In this document: one piece after another, positions 18,672 to 27,700 of the stretch
Layout of the letters: each line of letters begins with the position of its first letter
How positions within the stretch are numbered: position 1 is the first letter of the stretch
Source: Streptomyces formicae
GTDB lineage: Bacteria > Actinomycetota > Actinomycetes > Streptomycetales > Streptomycetaceae
Assembly (NCBI RefSeq): GCF_002556545.1
Contig: NZ_CP022685.1
Location: 248,001-312,000 of the forward strand
Direction of reading: 5' to 3'
Length of the DNA stretch: 64,000 nt
Notes under the pieces: generated by a model
The model's input: the letters and a program-made list of their open reading frames with translations, nothing else
Told to the model about the DNA's origin: nothing
The model's database searches: none
Program-made: the position numbers and the translations under genes

Positions 18672-19256
18672 TCAGCGGTGCCGCTCGATGAGGGCCCGCG
18701 CCATCGCCTGTGCCCGGTGGGCCGCTTCGGTGTCGCCCTCCGCCGCCGAGATGATCGAACCCTTCATCAAGATGTGCCAGGACCTGGCGAATCCCTCGGC
18801 GTCACGCAGCCCGGCCTCCTCGGCCATGCCGCGCACCAGGTGTCGGATCGTCTCCAGATGGGCGATGCCCGCCTGCCCGAGCGGGTGTTCCCTGCCCATC
18901 TCCAGCAGGATGTTGATGAAGGCGCACGCGTCGAAGTCGTCACCGCGGAACCACTCGTCGAAGACGTCGAAGATGGCGAGGAGACGCTCCTCCGGCGTCC
19001 CGCCGCGCCGTCGGGCTCCCGCCACGACCCTCCCGAGCGTCCACTCCTGTTCCCTGCGGTCGAGGAAGGCGAGCACCAGGTCGTCCTTGGAGGGGAAGTG
19101 GCGGTAGAGCGTCGCCTTGGCGACCCCGGACCGCGCGACGACCTCGTCCACGCCCACGTCACGGATGCCGCGCCGCGAGAAGAGTGTGTACGCGGTGCTC
19201 AATATCCTTTCGCGGGGCGGAGGTCGGGGCGTCCCCGGCCTCGGGTCGCTGTCCAT
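18672..19256 (-). CDS. TetR-family transcriptional regulator
   Basis: About 194 residues. The start MDSDPRPG has an ideal GGAGG three bases before the ATG; the in-frame extension upstream is non-coding in character. The N-terminal HTH is classic: RERILSTAYTLFSRRGIRDVGVDEVVARSGVAKATLYRHFPSKDDLV. The C-terminal helical half binds the unknown ligand. Candidate targets are itself, the downstream propeller/amidohydrolase gene (98 bp further on the same strand) or the upstream SRPBCC gene; nothing distinguishes these. Confidence 0.87.
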   Translation of the reverse strand: MDSDPRPGTPRPPPRERILSTAYTLFSRRGIRDVGVDEVVARSGVAKATLYRHFPSKDDLVLAFLDRREQEWTLGRVVAGARRRGGTPEERLLAIFDVFDEWFRGDDFDACAFINILLEMGREHPLGQAGIAHLETIRHLVRGMAEEAGLRDAEGFARSWHILMKGSIISAAEGDTEAAHRAQAMARALIERHR

Positions 19257-19449
19257 AATCCTCCAGATTAGTCCTGGACAGGGCCCCCTTCCGCTGCCAT
19301 CGTGAAGGAAAAGGGCAGGAAGACAGACCAGTCTCTCTTCCCGTCCCGGGCCACGACTCCTCACCGCGCGGACCACTCCAGGCTCCCGGTGTGCAGCACC
19401 AACCGTCAGGGCGGCCACCGCGGGAGACACCGGCCGCCCGACCACCGCC

Positions 19450-19482
19450 GGGAGCCGCCCGGCGAGTGGGCGGCGGGCTCCC
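19450..19482. terminator. Candidate terminator after the SRPBCC gene
   Basis: GGGAGC and GCTCCC arms, extended by GCCC and GGGC with a small bulge, close a 7-base loop. It lies about 45 bases past the SRPBCC stop. A second inverted repeat (GGGCGGCC, GGCCGCCC) follows at 19409-19439. The 270-bp gap to the TetR gene holds nothing else that I recognise. Confidence 0.5.
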
Positions 19483-19526
19483 TGGCGCGCCCCTCCCACC
19501 AGGTGAGCCGCCCCCCGCTCGCCGGT

Positions 19527-20081
19527 TCAGGTGCGGGGCGTGCCCGCGCCCTCCAGGTCCTTCTTGAGGTTCCCGAGGGTCCTGTCGATGTTCCCTGCCT
19601 GGAACACCGCGAAGGTCTGCCCGCCGGTGGCGATCCGGTCGAAGGCGTTGGCCACGACATCGGGCCAGCGGCGGCGGTCGTCCGTCCAGGTCTCGGTCAC
19701 CCGTGTCGATGACGCTCCGGCTCCCGTCTCCCCCGGTCCCGCGTCCGCGGGGCCCGCGTCCTCGAAGCGGTACTCCCAGGTGGCGATGGGAGCGCGCAGC
19801 CGGGGCCGCTTGAGTCCGATCGCGTGCACGCGGAAGGCGAAGCTCCTGCCGGGATCGGAGGCGGTCACCGTGCAGCGCGTGGTCCAGCGGAACGCCCCGC
19901 GCTTGTTGTGCCCGTCGAAGACCAGGCCGACACGGGCCGGTTCGTCGCGTCCCTCGACGGTGGCGCCCAGGTTCTCCGGGCTCCACCTGCCCATCCGGGC
20001 GGGGCGGCTGACCTGCTCGTACACGGCCTTGGGCGACGCCTGGACCACGATGCTGCGGGACACGGTGAACGTACGGGTCAT
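19527..20081 (-). CDS. SRPBCC (polyketide cyclase/START-like) protein
   Basis: About 184 residues. FTVSRSIVVQASPKAVYEQVSRPARMGRWSPE is the typical opening of the SRPBCC fold (strand, helices, then MGRWSPE), with WEYRFED and ETWTDDRR as later strands. GGAG precedes the ATG by seven bases. These helix-grip proteins bind hydrophobic ligands; many bacterial ones are uncharacterised. The Pro/Gly-rich segment near residue 110 (AGPADAGPGETGAG) is low-complexity. Confidence 0.82.
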   Translation of the reverse strand: MTRTFTVSRSIVVQASPKAVYEQVSRPARMGRWSPENLGATVEGRDEPARVGLVFDGHNKRGAFRWTTRCTVTASDPGRSFAFRVHAIGLKRPRLRAPIATWEYRFEDAGPADAGPGETGAGASSTRVTETWTDDRRRWPDVVANAFDRIATGGQTFAVFQAGNIDRTLGNLKKDLEGAGTPRT

Positions 20082-20143
20082 GGAATGCTCCGTTCCTCGG
20101 AGGCCATGACCCTACCGGCCGGTAAGGTCGGCGGGAAGTCCGC

Positions 20144-21259
20144 TCAGCGTCCGCGCCGAGCGGGGCCTCGCGGTGCGGGACCGCCCGACGTACGGAGGTT
20201 GCCGACCGTCTTCAGGAGCCGGTCGGCGCGCTCGCGCAGCGCGGGATGGGCCAGGACCGTGTTGCGCAGCCCGCGCACGGGTCGGCGCCACATCCGGTGC
20301 GCGGTGGCCACCGGGTGGGTCCTGCTCGCGAACCCCTCGCCCACGCGCAGCTCACGGGTCTTGAGCCAGTCCTTGTACTCCTTGTCGCCGCGCCCCATGT
20401 CCATCACGCGGACCCCGTCCCTGCCCGCGGCCTCGGCCATCCGCAGGTGCATCATCAGGCCCGGCGAGTAGTAGCTCAACTCGGGGTCGTACGCGGTGAA
20501 CCAGGCCGCGAAGACCGTGCGCGAGGCCGGGCCGAAGTGGGCGGCGACCGGCCGGTCCCCCGCGTAGACCACGGAGAGGACGCCGGTGAAGTGCTCCTCG
20601 CGGACCTGGAACAGGTCGTCCACCAGGTCGACTATCCACGGCTTGGCGAACCGGTCCATGCGGCCCGTCCTGCGGTACTGCGCCGACTTCCACCGCATGA
20701 GGGTGCGCAGCGCCTTCGGGTCCCGCTCGTCGTAGACGAACCGCACCTCTCCGTGGTCGCGGCCCAGGCGGCGTTCCTTCTTCAGCGTCGTCTTGGCAAG
20801 ACCCGGGTAGGCGCCCCGCAGCCACTGCGGGTAGCTCTCGTCGCCGACCTTGAGGTCGAGCACCGGAGAGGCGAAGGTGCCGGTGACGGAAGCGGCGAAC
20901 GGCTGTTGCTCCTCGACCAGGTGGTCGAACTCGAAGACCGCGAGTCCGCAGGCGCGCAGCAGTTCCCCGGTGTCCCAGACGACCCCCGGGCGGTGCACGA
21001 GCGCCTGGCAGTCGGAGAGGCCGAGCGCGATGGCCCTGCCGACGCCGAACGCGGTGCGTTCGAACGGCAGGAAGCCGACGGGCTCGCCGTTCTCGCGCAG
21101 GACCGCCACTCTCGCCCCGCCGCGGTGTCTGGCCACGCCTGCCGCGAACTCCGGCGCCAGGAACGGGTTGGCGTACACCGGCGACAGGTCCATCGTCCGG
21201 TGCCAGGCCAGACGCAGCGCGGGGCTGAGCTCGTCGGGTCCGTGCAGAGTGACGTCCAT
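20144..21259 (-). CDS. FemAB/BioF2-like acyltransferase (GNAT, CelD-like)
   Basis: About 371 residues of the Acetyltransf_6 type. The start MDVTLHGPDELSPALRLAW is preceded by a GGAAGGCGG stretch. Markers are SPVYANPFLAPEFAAGVA near the N-terminus, VLRENGEPVGFLPFER (first GNAT half) and YSPGLMMHLRMAEAAG with DMGRGDKEYKDWLKT (second half, CoA-binding), the signature seen in CelD/BioF2 proteins. Such enzymes transfer acyl or aminoacyl groups to cell-envelope polymers or polysaccharides. It lies 62 bp from the SRPBCC gene on the same strand and could be co-transcribed with it. Confidence 0.8.
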   Translation of the reverse strand: MDVTLHGPDELSPALRLAWHRTMDLSPVYANPFLAPEFAAGVARHRGGARVAVLRENGEPVGFLPFERTAFGVGRAIALGLSDCQALVHRPGVVWDTGELLRACGLAVFEFDHLVEEQQPFAASVTGTFASPVLDLKVGDESYPQWLRGAYPGLAKTTLKKERRLGRDHGEVRFVYDERDPKALRTLMRWKSAQYRRTGRMDRFAKPWIVDLVDDLFQVREEHFTGVLSVVYAGDRPVAAHFGPASRTVFAAWFTAYDPELSYYSPGLMMHLRMAEAAGRDGVRVMDMGRGDKEYKDWLKTRELRVGEGFASRTHPVATAHRMWRRPVRGLRNTVLAHPALRERADRLLKTVGNLRTSGGPAPRGPARRGR

Positions 21260-21389
21260 CTCAGCTCGTCCGCCTTCCCGTGACGCGCCGGCCGCGTCCG
21301 AACCGTACACACGTGTCATGGGAGACGACGTGCCGCGAGTGGTGGGTTCCCCGTTCCGCGCCACTCACGGCCCTGACTTTCCGTACGGC

Positions 21390-22115
21390 TCAGGCGGCGT
21401 AGCCCTTCGGCGGGATCAGGCTGGCGAGTTGGTCGAAGGAGAGCCAGTAGATCTGGTTGCCGCCGAAGGAGGCCGGGTCGGCGATGAGGACCGTGCGGTT
21501 CGCGTCGTCGTAGCCGATCACCGTGAAGTAGTGGTAGATCGTCTGGTCCGACGGGTAGCCGGGCGGCTGGTTGCCGGGCGGGGCGACGATGTTGGCGACG
21601 ATCGGGTAGTTGTTGTCGATGTCCAGGACGACGTCGCGCCACAGCAGGTCCTTCTGGGCCTGCGTGGGCGGGTCGTTCGGCATCTCCTTGGTCTCGTACC
21701 AGCCGGTGCCGAGGTTGGCGTTGAGGACGCCGGTCACCTGACCGATGTGATCGGTACCCGCCTCGGTGGTGCCGAGCTGCGCGGCCAACGCGCCCTGCCC
21801 CGGCGGGGCGATGCGGGCGGACAGCGCGATGCGGGTCGCGGCGGGACCGCACCAGTAGCCGGTCTCCTGGACCTGGTAGTCGACGTCCAGCGTGTGGGCG
21901 CTCCTGGTCCGCGCCCCGTCGACGCGCAGCCGGGTGCCGGGCTCGTTCTGCCCGCTGACGACCGCGGTGCCGGCCTTCGAGCCGTGGCCGAGCACGGACG
22001 CCGCGTGCGGGGGCGTCGGCGCGGGGTCGGTCTGGGCTGCCACCGGGGTGACGAGGGCGCCGAAGGTGACCGTGGCGAGCGCGGCGAGCGCCGTGGAGCG
22101 AAGTCTCTTGCGCAT
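21390..22115 (-). CDS. Secreted C39-like cysteine peptidase
   Basis: About 241 residues. The signal peptide is MRKRLRSTALAALATVTFGALV followed by an Ala-rich site. The mature part is a C39-like fold: VQETGYWCGPAATRIA carries the catalytic Cys, TIYHYFTVIGYDD the His and VLIADPAS the Asp. These papain-like proteins are often inhibitor- or peptidase-like secreted factors in Streptomyces. The gene follows the lysozyme-like gene with a 34-bp gap, so the two are probably co-transcribed and act together at the cell wall or outside it. Confidence 0.83.
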   Translation of the reverse strand: MRKRLRSTALAALATVTFGALVTPVAAQTDPAPTPPHAASVLGHGSKAGTAVVSGQNEPGTRLRVDGARTRSAHTLDVDYQVQETGYWCGPAATRIALSARIAPPGQGALAAQLGTTEAGTDHIGQVTGVLNANLGTGWYETKEMPNDPPTQAQKDLLWRDVVLDIDNNYPIVANIVAPPGNQPPGYPSDQTIYHYFTVIGYDDANRTVLIADPASFGGNQIYWLSFDQLASLIPPKGYAA

Positions 22116-22149
22116 ACGGGCTCCTGAGAGGGATGAAGGGGTGGGCGGC

Positions 22150-22842
22150 TCAGGGAATGGGCGGGACCGAGGGGCCTTCCTGGGCGAGCAGGTCGCGGGC
22201 GAACTGCTCCCACTGCGCGTAGCGGTCGGGGTAGGCGGAGACCTGGACCGCCTGGCAGACCTCGCCGGGCGGCATGGTCTGCCAGCCGTCGATCTGGATC
22301 AGGCCCGGGTTGCTGCCGAAGGGGGCCACTCCGTAGAAGGACTTGGACGAGGTGGGCACGTCGGTGATCTGTTCGGGCGTGCCCCATCCGGTGCTGGGGC
22401 GCTGCTGGAAGATGCCGAGCGAGTCGTGGTCCACGGGGGTCAGGTAGTTGACGAACTTCGACTCCTGCATGGCGGTCATCAGCGCGATGACCTGGCCCTG
22501 CTCGGGGATCTGGGCGCCCTTGCCGACGCCGATGACGGTGCGGGCGTTGGCGAGCTCCTCCGGGCCGAGGTCGGCGGCGGTCCGGAAGGTCCTGTGCAGT
22601 TCGGCGTCGGAGGCGTCCCGCAGGGCTCTGGCGGTCGCGGAGTCGACGGAGCCGGTCCTGGGCAGCCCGTGCCGGGCCTGGAACCGCTCAAGGCCGTGTC
22701 CGGGGGCCGCCGTCGAGGCCCCGGCGGGGGCGGGCGTACCGGCATGGGCCGCGCCGGGCGCGGCGAACAGGGCGCCGACGGCGGCCAGTGTGGCGACAAC
22801 GGCCGCCGGGCGTAGGGGAGTTCGGTTTCGGTCGGTGCGCAT
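22150..22842 (-). CDS. Secreted lysozyme-like protein with peptidoglycan-binding segment
   Basis: About 230 residues. The start MRTDRNRT has AAGGAG six bases upstream and a signal peptide (AAVVATLAAVGALFAAPGAAHA). Residues 50-85 resemble a peptidoglycan-binding repeat (LERFQARHGLPRTGSVDSATA). The C-terminal domain, IALMTAMQESKFVNYL with SLGIFQQRPSTGWGTPEQI, matches the actinobacterial lysozyme-like/transglycosylase domain, whose catalytic Glu is in QES. Hence likely a cell-wall muramidase or lytic transglycosylase. The 5' leader carries an 11-bp perfect inverted repeat. Confidence 0.82.
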   Translation of the reverse strand: MRTDRNRTPLRPAAVVATLAAVGALFAAPGAAHAGTPAPAGASTAAPGHGLERFQARHGLPRTGSVDSATARALRDASDAELHRTFRTAADLGPEELANARTVIGVGKGAQIPEQGQVIALMTAMQESKFVNYLTPVDHDSLGIFQQRPSTGWGTPEQITDVPTSSKSFYGVAPFGSNPGLIQIDGWQTMPPGEVCQAVQVSAYPDRYAQWEQFARDLLAQEGPSVPPIP

Positions 22843-22910
22843 CGCCACTCCTTCGTCGGATCGTCGACGCGTCCCCGGCCCGCGCAAGGGAGAAGCGCTC
22901 GCGGCCGACC

Positions 22911-22941
22911 GCCAGGTGCGCGCGCCAACCGCGCACCTGGC
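22911..22941. repeat. Perfect 11-bp inverted repeat in the leader of the lysozyme-like gene
   Basis: GCCAGGTGCGC, nine-base spacer, GCGCACCTGGC, at 69-99 bases upstream of the ATG at 22842. It is either an operator or a stable hairpin in the mRNA leader. I compared the region mentally with the ydaO c-di-AMP riboswitch that precedes many Streptomyces cell-wall hydrolase genes and did not find its conserved core. Confidence 0.6.
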
Positions 22942-23093
22942 AGGGGCTGTTGATCCACGGACGGTGGGGGACGCGCGTGTCACAGCCCGGTCAGCTTCCT
23001 TGCATGCTCATGCCATACGCAACCGATGAAAGCCCAGGCTTACGGACGCGGCCCGGGGGCTGGTGCAGCTGTGCGGCATCCGCGCCCGTGCGG

Positions 23094-24086
23094 CTAGCCG
23101 CCGTCGCCGCGCTCACAACTGCGCAGCAGCGCACGCCCTTCCGCGGTCGCCACGTGCAGCGACCGCCCGGCCCTGCGCACCGTGGTCACCAGACCCGCCG
23201 CGCGCAGCACCTTCATGTGCTGGCTCACCGCGGGATGGGTCACGTCCAGGTGGCGGGCGAGCTCGACCGTGCACGCACCGGTGCGGACTGCCTTGAGGAC
23301 GGCGGCGCGGGTGTGTCCGACGAGCGCGCCGAGCGCGCTGTCGTCCGTGCGGCCGTCAGCCGTCGCACGCGTCCAGTCCATGTCGTGGTCGATGGGGTAC
23401 ACCAGGACGGGCGGCAGCTCCGCGTCGGCGAGCGTGATGGGCGTGGGCCAGCAGAAGAACGACGGCTGGAGGGTGAGCCCGCGACCGTCCAGGCGCAGCT
23501 CGTGGTCGACGGGGTAGTCGACTTCCCACACCGGTGAGCGCCAGCGGAATTGAGGACCGAGACCGGCCAGCAACCCTTCCGTGCCGCCCTCCATGAGACT
23601 GCGCACGCGCAGCATCCGGTCGGCGTCGACGTGGGCGTGGACCCGCCTCCAGAAGGGCGCGAGCGCCTCCAGGTGGTACGTCTGGACCGCCCGCCCGAGC
23701 CGCTTGAGGGTGACTCCGTCGCCGCCCGCGAGGGACTCCGTCCAACCGGGCAGTCTGCGCGAGGCGGCCACCCGTCGCAGGTCGGCACGGAGCCGCGGCC
23801 TCGGTGTGCGCACCAGCGCGTCCACCGCGGCCTCCAGCGTCGTGCCGCCTCCGAGCGAGGGGGTGAGGAAGTCCGGCGAGTTGCCGTGCGGGGGCAGCAG
23901 GGGCGAGAGGAGCCGGGAGCTCTCCGAGAGGCGCGGTCTCGCCCATCTGCGCCACTCCCCGAACTCCCGCGCACCGTCCCGCCGTTGCAGGGTCTGCACG
24001 CTGTTGCTGATCTCCCACAGGTGGTCGGGACCCGACGCGATGCGTACCCGCGTCAGGTCCTCGGACGTGAAGTGCACCCGAAGCAT
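23094..24086 (-). CDS. ArsR-type winged-helix regulator with large N-terminal domain
   Basis: About 330 residues. The start MLRVHFTSEDLTRVRI has AGGA at the expected spacing; an arginine-rich upstream extension is unlikely. The last 80 residues form an ArsR winged helix: SALGALVGHTRAAVLKAVRTGACTVELA, HTH HLDVTHPAVSQHMKVLRAAGLV, wing TTVRRAGRSLHVATAEG. The first 240 residues (LWEISNSVQTLQR, FFCWPTPITLADAELPPVLVYP) are a domain common in Streptomyces ArsR-like proteins with no function I can name. It is the nearest regulator to the NRPS locus and is divergent from it, so it is a candidate pathway regulator (inference). Confidence 0.82.
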   Translation of the reverse strand: MLRVHFTSEDLTRVRIASGPDHLWEISNSVQTLQRRDGAREFGEWRRWARPRLSESSRLLSPLLPPHGNSPDFLTPSLGGGTTLEAAVDALVRTPRPRLRADLRRVAASRRLPGWTESLAGGDGVTLKRLGRAVQTYHLEALAPFWRRVHAHVDADRMLRVRSLMEGGTEGLLAGLGPQFRWRSPVWEVDYPVDHELRLDGRGLTLQPSFFCWPTPITLADAELPPVLVYPIDHDMDWTRATADGRTDDSALGALVGHTRAAVLKAVRTGACTVELARHLDVTHPAVSQHMKVLRAAGLVTTVRRAGRSLHVATAEGRALLRSCERGDGG

Positions 24087-24179
24087 CGTTCCTCGCTCCC
24101 CCGTGCCCGCGCTCGGCGCCGTGGCGACCGCGGCCCGTCGCCGCGGCGGGTCCCAGGCGATCGCCGCGGGGCGGGTGCT

Positions 24180-24297
24180 GTCAAGACGTCGGGGTGGGCG
24201 TCGTCGTGACATCGGGACTGATGTCGTCAGGGCGTCGAGGCAGGTGTCGTCGTGGCATAGGGACAGTCGACGTCAAGGCGTCGAGGCGGGTGCCGTT
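24180..24297. repeat. 46-bp imperfect tandem repeat (2.5 copies)
   Basis: Units at 24180-24225, 24226-24271 and a partial unit at 24272-24297 share the core GTCARRRCGTCGRGGYRGG (R is A/G, Y is C/T) and, in the first two, TCGTCGTG followed by CAT-GGGAC. Register is constant at 46 bp (more than four helical turns). Confidence 0.7.
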
Positions 24298-24552
24298 ATT
24301 GCTCGCGGATTTCCCCGCCCGCGACGACTTTCCCGCGCTTCCCGGATTTTCCGCTCTCCCCGGATTTCACCGCGCCTTTCCTCGCGCGCCGAAGAACACC
24401 CCCCCCTCCGGCCGTCGCCACTGACGCGGGATTCCTTCCCGAAATGGCAATGACTCGCCCGCCCGGCTTGCCCTTTCGTACCTTTCTGCCTGCCCGTTCG
24501 GACAGGCCGCACGTCGTGGGGCCCCGAGTGTTGAAGCTCGTACGACTGGCCA

Positions 24553-24582
24553 TTGACAGGTTCCGAGGCATTGATCAATCAT
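24553..24582 (+). promoter_or_regulatory. Possible promoter of the NRPS/PKS operon
   Basis: TTGACA at 24553-24558, an 18-base spacer, then AATCAT at 24577-24582. The -35 is perfect and the -10 only approximate. It is the only consensus -35 in the region and lies about 140 bases before the NRPS start. Confidence 0.4.
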
Positions 24583-24718
24583 CGCGTTTGAAGGTCGGCA
24601 CGTGCATTACGGGACCGCAGTGAAGCGTTGAGGGACAGCTTTTGAGCTCGGCAGACCCCGCCGGGCGATATCCCGTCACCCACCGTGAACCGGGTTCCCT
24701 CGGAGTGGAGAGTAAGCC

Positions 24719-27700
24719 TTGCCCGCGAACCAAGAGTTCCGCAATTCCCCCACCGGACACTCGGCTGTGACGCGGAGCGAGCCCTCCGCCGTGCCGCCCG
24801 CGGACCGCACCGCGCCACTGGAATTGTCCTACGCGCAGCAGCGGTCGTGGTTCCTGGCGCAGATGCGGACCGCGAGCGAGGCACACCACCTGCCCCTGGC
24901 AGTCGAGTTGGAGGGCACCCTCGACCGCACGGCACTCGGGCGCGCCCTGGACGCGCTGAGCGCACGGCACGAGGTACTGCGCACCCGCTTCACCACGGTG
25001 GCGGGCACGCCCTTCCAGGAGATCGGTCCGGCCGACACGGGCTTCCCGCTCGCCTTCCACGACCTCACCGACCGCCCGGACGCGGAAGAGCGACTCGGCG
25101 CGCTCCAGCGGGAGGAAGCCACCGCGACCTTCGACCTGGCGCGCGGTCCGCTGGCCCGAGGCCGCCTGATAGCCCTCGGCGCCGAGCGCCACGTCCTGCT
25201 CCTGACGCTCCACCACAGCATCACCGACGCCCGGTCGCTGAGCGTCCTGACGCGCGAACTCGGCGCGCTCTACACCGCGTTCACCGAGGGCGCGGCCGAC
25301 CCGTTGCCGCCGCTGTCGGTGCAGTACGCCGACTACGCCGCCTGGCAGCGACAGTGGCTGACCGGAGCTGCCGCGGAGCAGCAGCGCGCCTACTGGCAGG
25401 GGGCCCTCGCCGGATCGCCCGCGCTTCTCGAGCTGATCACCGACCGGCCGCGCCCGGCCGAGCAGGACTTCCGCGGCGGCCGGGTGCCGCTCGCCTTCGA
25501 CGAGGAACTCACCGCGGCGCTGGAGGAACTCGCGCGACGCCACGGCTGCGCGGTGTCCACGGCCGTCCTCGCCGGATGGGCGCTGACCCTCTCCCGCCTC
25601 TCGGGGCAGACCGACGTGGTGATCGGCACGCCCACCGCCCGGCGTCGGAGCGCCGAACTCGACGGCCTGATCGGCCTCTTCGCCAACACGCTGGCCCTGC
25701 GCGTCGACCTCTCGGCCGAGCCGACGGTGGCCGAGCTCCTCCGCCGCGTGACGGAGGTGTCGCTCTCGGCGCGCGACCACGAGGACCTGCCGTTCGAGCA
25801 GGTCGTCGACGTGGTGAATCCGGAGCGCAGCCTCGCCCACACCCCGCTGTTCCAGGTGTTCTTCGACTGGCGGAGCGCCGGGCGGGACGAGCTGACGCTG
25901 CCGGGCGTGACGGCTGCGCCGCTCCCCTCGCCGTACACCGCCGCGAAGTTCGACCTGACGCTGTCCCTGGCACAGCACGACGGCCGCGTCGAAGGCGATC
26001 TGGAGTACGCCGCCGCGGTCTTCGACGCGGCGACGGCCGAGCGCTTCGGCCACCAACTGGGCCTGGTCCTGCGCCAGATGACCGAGGACCCGGAGCGGCC
26101 CGCTGCCGCCCTCACGCTCCTCGACGAGCAGGAGCGCCGACGGATCCTGACGGGCTTCAACGACACCGAACGGCCCGGCGATCCGGCCGGTCTCGTCGAA
26201 CGGTTCGAGACGCAGGTGCGCGAGCGGCCCGAGCAGGCCGCCGTGGTCCACGAGGGCGAGCAGCTCGACTTCGCCACCCTGGAGCGGCGTGCCAACCGTC
26301 TGGCCCACGCCCTGATCGCGCGTGGTGTGCGCACCGACGACGTGGTCGGCCTGCACCTGGGCCTCTCGGTGGACCTGGTCGTCGCCATGCTGGGCATCCT
26401 CAAGGCGGGCGGAGCCTATCTGCCGCTCGATCCCGCGCTGCCGCAGGAGCGGCTCGCGGGCATGGTTGCGGACGCCGGGGCCTCCCTGGTCCTGACCGAT
26501 GCCGCGGCGCCGCCGGACGGCTGGCCGACGCTCGCCGAGGTCGAGGCCGAGGGGGCCCGCGAGGATGCGCCGGGGATCGGTTTCCGCCCGGACAACCTGG
26601 CGTACGTCATCTACACCTCGGGCTCGACCGGCCGTCCCAAGGGAGTGGCCGCCACCCACCGGGGCATCCTCAACGTCCTCGACAACTGGATCGCCACGTT
26701 CGGTACGACGCCCGGGCTGCCCTCGGCGATGTGGCCGAGCTTCGCCTTCGACGCGTCGATCCAGGAGTTCCTGCTGCCCCTCACCAGCGGCGGCACCCTG
26801 GAACTCGTGCCCGGGGAGGTGCGCCACGACCCCGAGCTCCTGACGGGCTGGCTGCGCGAGCGGCGCATCGTGGAGGTGTTTTTGCCGCCCGCGTACATCA
26901 AGTGGTTCTGCGAGGCGCCCGAGGAACGCCTGGCGGGTCTCGCGCTGCGCTTCATCCACAGCGGTCTCGAATCCCTGCCCGAGGACGGCCTGCACCGCCT
27001 CGAACAGACGCTGCCCGGGCTGCGCATCCTCTACGGCTACGGGCCCACCGAGACCGCGCTGTACTGCACCGCGTACCCCGACATCCGGCCGATCGCGCGC
27101 CAGTCCCCCATCGGCTCGCCGATCGCCAACATGCGCACCTACGTGCTCGACGAGCGGCTCCAGCCGGTGCCGGTGGGTGTCGTGGGCGAGCTGTACGTCG
27201 CGGGCGCGGGCACCGCGCGCTGCTATCTGAGCCGCCCGGGAGCGACCGCCGAACGCTTCGTCGCCGACCCCTTCGTCCCCGGTGAGCGCATGTACCGCAG
27301 CGGCGACCAGGCCCGCTGGCTGCCCGAGGGGCATCTCGTGTACGCCGGTCGCAACGACCACCAGGTCAAGCTGCGGGGCTTCCGCATCGAACCGGGCGAG
27401 ATCGAGGTGACGCTGCTCGATCAGCCGGGCGTCGTGGAGGCCGCGGTCCTCGCCGACCGGGACGAGGCGGGCGACCAGTTCCTGGTGGCCGCCGTCGGCG
27501 TCGGAGACGCCGCGCCCCGGTCCTACGCCGACTGGCGCGCCGCGCTCGGGCAGCGGCTGCCCGCCTACATGATCCCGGCGTTCTTCGTCGAACTGCCGCA
27601 GTTGCCGCTGACCACCAACGGCAAGCTCGACCGCGCGGCCCTGCTCGCCAAGGCGCGCGCCGACCGCCCCGTGCAGGTCAACCAGGCAAGTCCGCGCGAC

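Larger units (their letters stand above)
24087..24718. other. 632-bp gene-free region upstream of the NRPS locus
   Basis: Between the divergent ArsR-type and NRPS genes. It holds a 46-bp imperfect tandem repeat at 24180-24297, then a C/T-rich stretch (24298-24480) with lower G+C, and a possible promoter at 24553-24582. No conserved open frame is visible on either strand. Confidence 0.6.

Noticed and set aside
24087..24718. Short CRISPR-like array from the repeats upstream of the NRPS
   Set aside because: The repeats are direct, degenerate and contiguous without distinct spacers, and no cas genes are present.
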